In this document: positions 5,453-9,194 of the stretch, piece after piece
How positions within the stretch are numbered: position 1 is the stretch's first letter
Layout: each line of letters starts with the position of its first letter
NCBI GenBank assembly: GCA_007571115.1
Contig: RKSA01000078.1
Coordinates: 1 to 9,194, forward strand
Direction: 5' to 3'
DNA from: Gammaproteobacteria bacterium
GTDB lineage: Bacteria; Pseudomonadota; Gammaproteobacteria; Pseudomonadales; Pseudohongiellaceae
DNA length: 9,194 nucleotides
The notes under the pieces: generated by a model
What the model was told of the DNA's origin: nothing
Databases searched by the model: none
Seen by the model: the letters and a program-made list of their open reading frames with translations, nothing else
Made by a program: the position numbers and the translations under genes

Positions 5453-7792
5453 ATGCGCGCAGGGCTGATCGCATACATCACTGGGCTCGTGCTCGCTTCC
5501 TGGCTGCAGCAGCCGGGGCTCGCAGCCGGTCTGGCGCTGCCCGGAGCGCTGCTCGCCTTCGCCCTCGCCGCAACGAGGCGCCGCGAGCGTTGCCGCCGCC
5601 CCGCCCTGCTCGCTGGCTGCGCCTTGCTCGGCCTTGGCTGGCACATGCTCTGGGCCGAGGCGCGTCTCGATTCGCAGCTCGGCAGCGAACTCGAAGGAAT
5701 CGACATGCAGGTTTCGGGAACCGTGCTCGACCTGCCGAGGCGCTATGGCGACTTGCAGCAGTTCGTGTTCCGCATCGAGCAGTCGAGCCATGGCTTTCAT
5801 CCGCGCAAGGTTCTGCTCAACGATTACGGCACCGAAGAAATTCTTGCCGGCCGGCAGTATCGCCTGGAAATTCGCCTGAAGCGGCCTCGTGGCCAGGCCA
5901 ATCCGGGAGCTTTCGACCAGGAAGCCTGGCTGCTGCAACGCGGCATCGCCGCCCGGGGCTATGTGCGAGGTGCTGCCGAACTGGTGTCTGGCCGGGCGAG
6001 CGCTTCCATCGACCTGCTGCGCGCCTCGCTCAGGCAGCGAATTCTGTCGTTGACCGCCGACGAGCCGACCGCCCAGGTCATCGTCGCCTTGGCGCTCGGC
6101 GATGACAGCGGCCTGAGCGAGGCCCAGCGCGACTTGTTCCAGCGAACCGGAACGAACCATCTGTTCGTCATCTCGGGTCTGCACATCGGCCTGGTGAGCG
6201 TACTCGCCTACGCGCTGACGCTGGCGCTGGCGAGGCGTTCGCCGCTCCTGCCGAGCCTGGCGCCAGCACAGAAAATCGCCTTGCTTCCTGCATTGGCGGC
6301 CGCTGCGGGCTATGCCGCGATCAGCGGCTTTGGCCTCCCTGCACAACGCGCCCTGGTGATGGCGGTCGCCTTCATGCTCGCTTCGCTGATCGACCTGAAA
6401 ATGAGCTCGACGCTGCGTTTCCTGCTGGCGCTGGCGGCGGTGCTAAGCCTGAATCCGCTCAGCTTTCTCGGCATGGGGTTCTGGTTGAGCTTTCTCGCTG
6501 TCGCGGCATTGCTGCTGATCCATCGCCGCAGCAGCGAATCGCGCGGCGCGCGTGGCTGGCTTGCGGCGAGCGTTCGCGCCCAAGTCGCGATCGCCGCAGC
6601 ACTGCTCGTGCCCTTGCTGCTCTGGACCGGGCGCTTCAGCGTGCTCGGCCCATTCGTCAATCTGCTGGCGATTCCTCTCGTCGGCCTCGTCATCGTTCCC
6701 CTGTGCCTGTTCGCCGTCGCCACGCTGATGCTCAGCGAACCATTGGCGAACGTGTTGCTCGAACTCGCTTCCTTGCTGCTGCAAGGCCTGTTCTGGTCTC
6801 TGGACAAGATCGTCGGGCTCGCGCCTGGCGCGGCGCTGTTCGAGCCTGCGCTGCACGGCGGCTTGACGATGACGCTGCTCGCAGTCGGCAGCCTGCTGCT
6901 ATTGCTGCCGCGAGGCCTGCCCGGGCGCTGGCTTGCTGCATTGCTGCTGTTGCCCCTGCTCGTTCCGCCCCAGCAGCCCGGGCAGAGCGACCTGCTGCAC
7001 TTGCACGTGCTCGACGTCGGGCAGGGGCTCGCGGTCATCGCTCGAACGCGTCGCCACGTGCTGCTGTACGACACCGGAGCGAGTTTCTCCCCCGACGCAA
7101 GCATGGGCGACCGGGTCGTCGTTCCCGTGCTCGACTCGCTGGGAGTGACGCGGCTCGATGCGGTGATCCTGAGCCATTCCGACGACGACCACAGCGGCGG
7201 CTTCGCCGCAGTCGCCGCAGCGCTTCCCATCGAGGGGCTTTTCAGCAGCTTCTCCGCCTCGCTCGCCCAGCGCGCAGGCCGTGCCTGCCGCAGCTCGGTC
7301 AACTGGCACTGGGATGGCGTCGAGTTCGGTTTTCTCCATCCAGGCCCGGGAGAGCAATACGGCAAGGACAACAACCGCTCCTGCGTATTGCAAATCCGCG
7401 CCGGCAATTTTGCCATCCTGCTGCCAGGGGATATCGAGGCCGAGGTGGAAAAGGCGCTCGCCCTCGAATTGCACGAAAACCTGCGCAGCGATGTGCTGAT
7501 CGCCTCGCATCACGGCAGCAACACTTCGTCGAGCTGGCCGTTCCTGAAAATGGTCGATCCCGACTACGTGATTTTCTCTGCGGGCTATCGCAATCCCTTT
7601 GGCCATCCTTCGCCCCAGGTCGTCGGGCGCGCCAGCGCCTTCACCGCGAAGCTGCTCAATACCAGCGAACTCGGAACGATTCGCATCGTGCTGGAAACAG
7701 GTGATGGCCCCGCCCGGGTCAGCAGCTTTCGCGCCGACCATCCGCGCTATTGGCGGGCCAAAGCTTTGCCCCGGCTCGCTGTGGTACAGTAG
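5453..7792 (+). CDS. comEC: ComEC/Rec2-family DNA uptake channel
   Basis: A 779-residue inner-membrane protein that carries single-stranded transforming DNA into the cytoplasm during natural competence. An N-terminal membrane pair and a soluble OB-like domain (DUF4131, about 45-190) contain RPRGQANPGAFDQEAW. The Competence membrane domain starts near 195 and shows the family hallmark TGTNHLFVISGLHIG at 232-246, followed by many hydrophobic segments to about 515. The C-terminal metallo-beta-lactamase-like domain begins at VLDVGQG (519-525), with the metal motif HSDDDH at 575-580 (the HxDxDH form), LLPGD ending at Asp660 and SHHGSN at 685-690, so its proposed nuclease site looks complete. ATG 5453 is chosen because AAGGA lies 6 nt upstream; the frame stays open to a TTG at 5405. 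It is full length for the family with no frameshift. Presence of the gene does not prove competence. exbB follows after 34 bp. Confidence 0.95.
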   Translation: MRAGLIAYITGLVLASWLQQPGLAAGLALPGALLAFALAATRRRERCRRPALLAGCALLGLGWHMLWAEARLDSQLGSELEGIDMQVSGTVLDLPRRYGDLQQFVFRIEQSSHGFHPRKVLLNDYGTEEILAGRQYRLEIRLKRPRGQANPGAFDQEAWLLQRGIAARGYVRGAAELVSGRASASIDLLRASLRQRILSLTADEPTAQVIVALALGDDSGLSEAQRDLFQRTGTNHLFVISGLHIGLVSVLAYALTLALARRSPLLPSLAPAQKIALLPALAAAAGYAAISGFGLPAQRALVMAVAFMLASLIDLKMSSTLRFLLALAAVLSLNPLSFLGMGFWLSFLAVAALLLIHRRSSESRGARGWLAASVRAQVAIAAALLVPLLLWTGRFSVLGPFVNLLAIPLVGLVIVPLCLFAVATLMLSEPLANVLLELASLLLQGLFWSLDKIVGLAPGAALFEPALHGGLTMTLLAVGSLLLLLPRGLPGRWLAALLLLPLLVPPQQPGQSDLLHLHVLDVGQGLAVIARTRRHVLLYDTGASFSPDASMGDRVVVPVLDSLGVTRLDAVILSHSDDDHSGGFAAVAAALPIEGLFSSFSASLAQRAGRACRSSVNWHWDGVEFGFLHPGPGEQYGKDNNRSCVLQIRAGNFAILLPGDIEAEVEKALALELHENLRSDVLIASHHGSNTSSSWPFLKMVDPDYVIFSAGYRNPFGHPSPQVVGRASAFTAKLLNTSELGTIRIVLETGDGPARVSSFRADHPRYWRAKALPRLAVVQ
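7782..7790 (+). promoter_or_regulatory. Candidate extended -10 promoter for exbB-exbD-msbA
   Basis: TGGTACAGT fits an extended -10 (TG, one base, then TACAGT). No well-spaced -35 is visible, which extended -10 promoters can tolerate. It sits at the very end of comEC, with its last base in the TAG stop, and would start transcripts near 7797, about 30 nt before the exbB TTG. Confidence 0.35.
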
Positions 7793-7814
7793 GCGGCGCT
7801 TCGGGGGGCTGCGC

Positions 7815-7818
7815 GAGG
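7815..7818 (+). promoter_or_regulatory. Ribosome-binding site fixing the TTG start of exbB
   Basis: GAGG lies 8 nt before TTG 7827. The frame is open far upstream inside comEC, but ExbB-like sequence begins exactly at this TTG, and the next in-frame ATG (7860) would delete the start of the first membrane helix. Confidence 0.6.
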
Positions 7819-7826
7819 GTGGCGAA

Positions 7827-8453
7827 TTGTTCGAACTGATCCGACTTGGCGGCTGGCTGATGGCGCCGATCATGGCCTGCTCGATCGTCGCCTGCGCAAT
7901 CATCATCGAGCGTTTCTGGAGCCTCGGTCGCCCGAGGGTCGCGCCGCCGTACCTGCTCGCCCAGGTCTGGACCTGGCTGAAGAACAAGCAGCTCGACGCC
8001 GACCGTCTCGGGCGCATTCGCCGCGCCTCTCCGCTCGGCAGGATTCTCGCCGCAGGGCTCGTTGCGGCGCGCCATGGCCGCGAGGAAACCGGCCAGGCCC
8101 TCGAGAATGCCGGCACCCAGGTCGTCCACGAGCTCGAACGCCATCTCAACGCCCTGGGAACGATCGCCCTGATCGCCCCCTTGCTCGGGCTGCTCGGAAC
8201 CGTCTGGGGGATGATCCAGGTGTTCGACGACATCATGCTGCAAGGGGCGGGCAATGCCGAGCTGCTTGCCGGAGGAATTTCCGAAGCGCTGATTACCACG
8301 GCGGCGGGCCTGAGCGTCGCGATTCCCTCGCTCGTGTTTCATCGGCATTTCCGCCGCCGGGTCGATGCCCTGGCGCTCGAACTCGAGCAGGAATCGCTGA
8401 AATTCGTCGAAATCGTTTTCGGCGAGCGCAAGATCGCTCCCGCTGGCGATTGA
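7827..8453 (+). CDS. exbB: ExbB/TolQ/MotA-family proton channel protein
   Basis: A 208-residue inner-membrane subunit that, with ExbD, turns proton flow into mechanical work on an envelope partner. The start FELIRLGGWLMAPIMACSI is typical of short gammaproteobacterial ExbB proteins. Membrane helices lie near residues 10-32, 108-132 and 152-175. Family signatures are present: GLLGTVWGMI at 121-130 and ALITTAAGLSVAIPSLV at 154-170, with Thr157 and Thr158 lining the expected channel. A cytoplasmic domain lies between helices 1 and 2 and a charged C-terminal tail follows helix 3. It starts with TTG, preceded by GAGG. Position is comEC, then exbB, exbD and msbA, the order known in many gammaproteobacteria; no tonB is visible. 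Whether it serves TonB, lipopolysaccharide export or another partner cannot be told from sequence. TolQ is less likely given the short length and the neighbours. Confidence 0.88.
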   Translation: MFELIRLGGWLMAPIMACSIVACAIIIERFWSLGRPRVAPPYLLAQVWTWLKNKQLDADRLGRIRRASPLGRILAAGLVAARHGREETGQALENAGTQVVHELERHLNALGTIALIAPLLGLLGTVWGMIQVFDDIMLQGAGNAELLAGGISEALITTAAGLSVAIPSLVFHRHFRRRVDALALELEQESLKFVEIVFGERKIAPAGD

Positions 8454-8493
8454 AGTGCTGCCATTCACCTGACATCCCGGACATTCCAGCGCG

Positions 8494-8910
8494 ATGAAAT
8501 TCAGACGCAATCCCCAAGCCGCCGAATTCACGGTCAACCTGACGCCGCTGATCGACGTCGTGTTCCTGCTGCTGATCTTCTTCATGGTGACGACGAGTTT
8601 CAGCCAGGAGAGTCGGCTTGCGATCAATCTTCCCGAAGCCGACGCCGGCTCTCCCGAGCAGGCCGAGCCACGAATCGACGTCGTCGTCGATCGCGACGGC
8701 GGCTATCTGGTGAATGGCCGGCGCTTGGCGAACAACAGCCTGGCAGCACTCGTCAGCGCTCTCGAAAGCGAAGCCGGCGGTGACCGCGACTTGCTCGTCG
8801 TGCTTGCCGCCGATGCCGATGCCCGGCATCAGGCCGTCGTCACCGCGATGCTGGGAATCGAGCGCGCGGGACTTTCGCGCCTGCACGTTGCGACCCGCGA
8901 AATCCGCTGA
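8494..8910 (+). CDS. exbD: ExbD/TolR-family proton channel partner
   Basis: A 138-residue protein with a short cytoplasmic N-terminus, one membrane helix and a periplasmic domain. It partners ExbB. The N-terminal VNLTPLIDVVFLLLIFFMV (14-32) contains the conserved proton-carrying aspartate, Asp21, placed as in the family (Asp25 in E. coli ExbD). The periplasmic part shows the usual pattern: INLPEA near 44-49, an IDVVVDRDGGYLVNG strand region near 61-75, and a C-terminal VVTAMLGIERAGLSRLHVAT resembling the family's ending. It lies 40 bp after exbB and 13 bp before msbA, consistent with one operon. No strong ribosome-binding site is visible before ATG 8494, but the next ATG would remove the membrane helix. 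TolR is the alternative; position next to msbA favours the ExbD label. Confidence 0.9.
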   Translation: MKFRRNPQAAEFTVNLTPLIDVVFLLLIFFMVTTSFSQESRLAINLPEADAGSPEQAEPRIDVVVDRDGGYLVNGRRLANNSLAALVSALESEAGGDRDLLVVLAADADARHQAVVTAMLGIERAGLSRLHVATREIR

Positions 8911-8923
8911 GGCAGGCAAGCTC

Positions 8924-9194
8924 ATGAAAGCCAGAGAGCGCGGCGAGCCTTCCGCGCAGCCATCGGCAAGCGCGCAGTATCGGCGCCTGCTTGCCCATGC
9001 CGCGCAGTTCCCGGCAGCGATCGCCTTCGCCGTGCTTGGCTTCGTGCTGTTTGCCATCACGACTCCCTGGCTCGCCTGGTGGTTTGGCTGGCTCACCGAT
9101 GCGATCAGTTCTGCCGATGCTGCGGGCCTGCGCAGCATCGCCGTGCTGCACTGCCTGGCGATCCCCCTCGTGCGGGGAATCGGCGGCTTTCTCG
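8924..9194 (+). CDS. msbA: MsbA, lipid A-core flippase, N-terminal part (runs off the right edge)
   Basis: The first 90 codons of a membrane protein read by hand from ATG 8924; the frame is open to the window edge. After a polar tail of about 18 residues comes YRRLLAHAAQFPAAIAFAVL, a first membrane helix near 29-52, a loop containing TDAISSADAAGLR, and a second hydrophobic stretch near 74-90 ending LVRGIGGFL. This pattern (a YRRL start, a helix pair, then an L-RG-G-FL motif) matches the N-terminal transmembrane domain of MsbA, the ABC exporter that flips lipid A-core across the inner membrane. The ATPase domain is outside the window, so family assignment rests on this short match and on the known exbB-exbD-msbA order. 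AGG (8914-8916) lies 7 nt before the start. Another ABC exporter cannot be excluded. Confidence 0.8.
   Translation, partial: MKARERGEPSAQPSASAQYRRLLAHAAQFPAAIAFAVLGFVLFAITTPWLAWWFGWLTDAISSADAAGLRSIAVLHCLAIPLVRGIGGFL

Noticed and set aside
1990..9030. Four GCGATCGC octamers (near 2009, 3868, 6588 and 9017), reminiscent of the cyanobacterial HIP1 word
   Set aside because: Coding frames explain most of them (Ala/Arg-Ile-Ala with GC-rich codons), the number is small, and nothing else points to cyanobacteria.

Overview
The window reads as a core chromosomal segment of a GC-rich (roughly two-thirds G+C by eye) gammaproteobacterium. The evidence is gene order: lolC-lolD-lolE in the E. coli order, then comEC, exbB, exbD and msbA, an arrangement known from many gammaproteobacteria outside the enterics. 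The bacterial-type proS and the Lol system fit a Gram-negative diderm. I cannot name genus or family. No phage, transposon, CRISPR array, tRNA or rRNA is visible.

Layout. On the minus strand, reading right to left, an HU-family DNA-binding protein gene (1203 to 832) is followed by proS (743 leftwards off the window edge). Divergent from the HU gene, across a 230-bp intergenic region, is a plus-strand gene for a serine-recombinase-like protein (1434 to 2099) whose catalytic residues appear to be lost. Close behind it come lolC (2146-3381), lolD (3401-4084) and lolE (4065-5336, overlapping lolD by 20 nt). After a short gap carrying a perfect 18-bp palindrome and a promoter-like -10, comEC (5453-7792) encodes the competence DNA-uptake channel. 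Then exbB (7827-8453), exbD (8494-8910) and the first 90 codons of msbA (from 8924) run off the right edge.

How the genes work together. Two blocks serve the envelope: LolCDE extracts lipoproteins from the inner membrane for transfer to LolA, and MsbA flips lipid A-core across the inner membrane. ExbB/ExbD form a proton-driven energising complex of unknown client here. ComEC is the inner-membrane channel for transforming DNA. ProS charges tRNA-Pro, and the HU-like protein is a nucleoid-type DNA binder.

Most of the window is ordinary housekeeping sequence. The points that deserve attention are the apparently catalytically dead but intact and well-expressed-looking recombinase-like gene, the structured junction between it and lolC (two inverted repeats, a 10-codon mini-ORF and a TGATG overlap), the palindrome in the comEC promoter region, the 12-bp tandem repeat in the proS leader, and a strong codon-context bias (GGA before ATC, CTT before GGC). 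I found no convincing previously undescribed multi-gene system.
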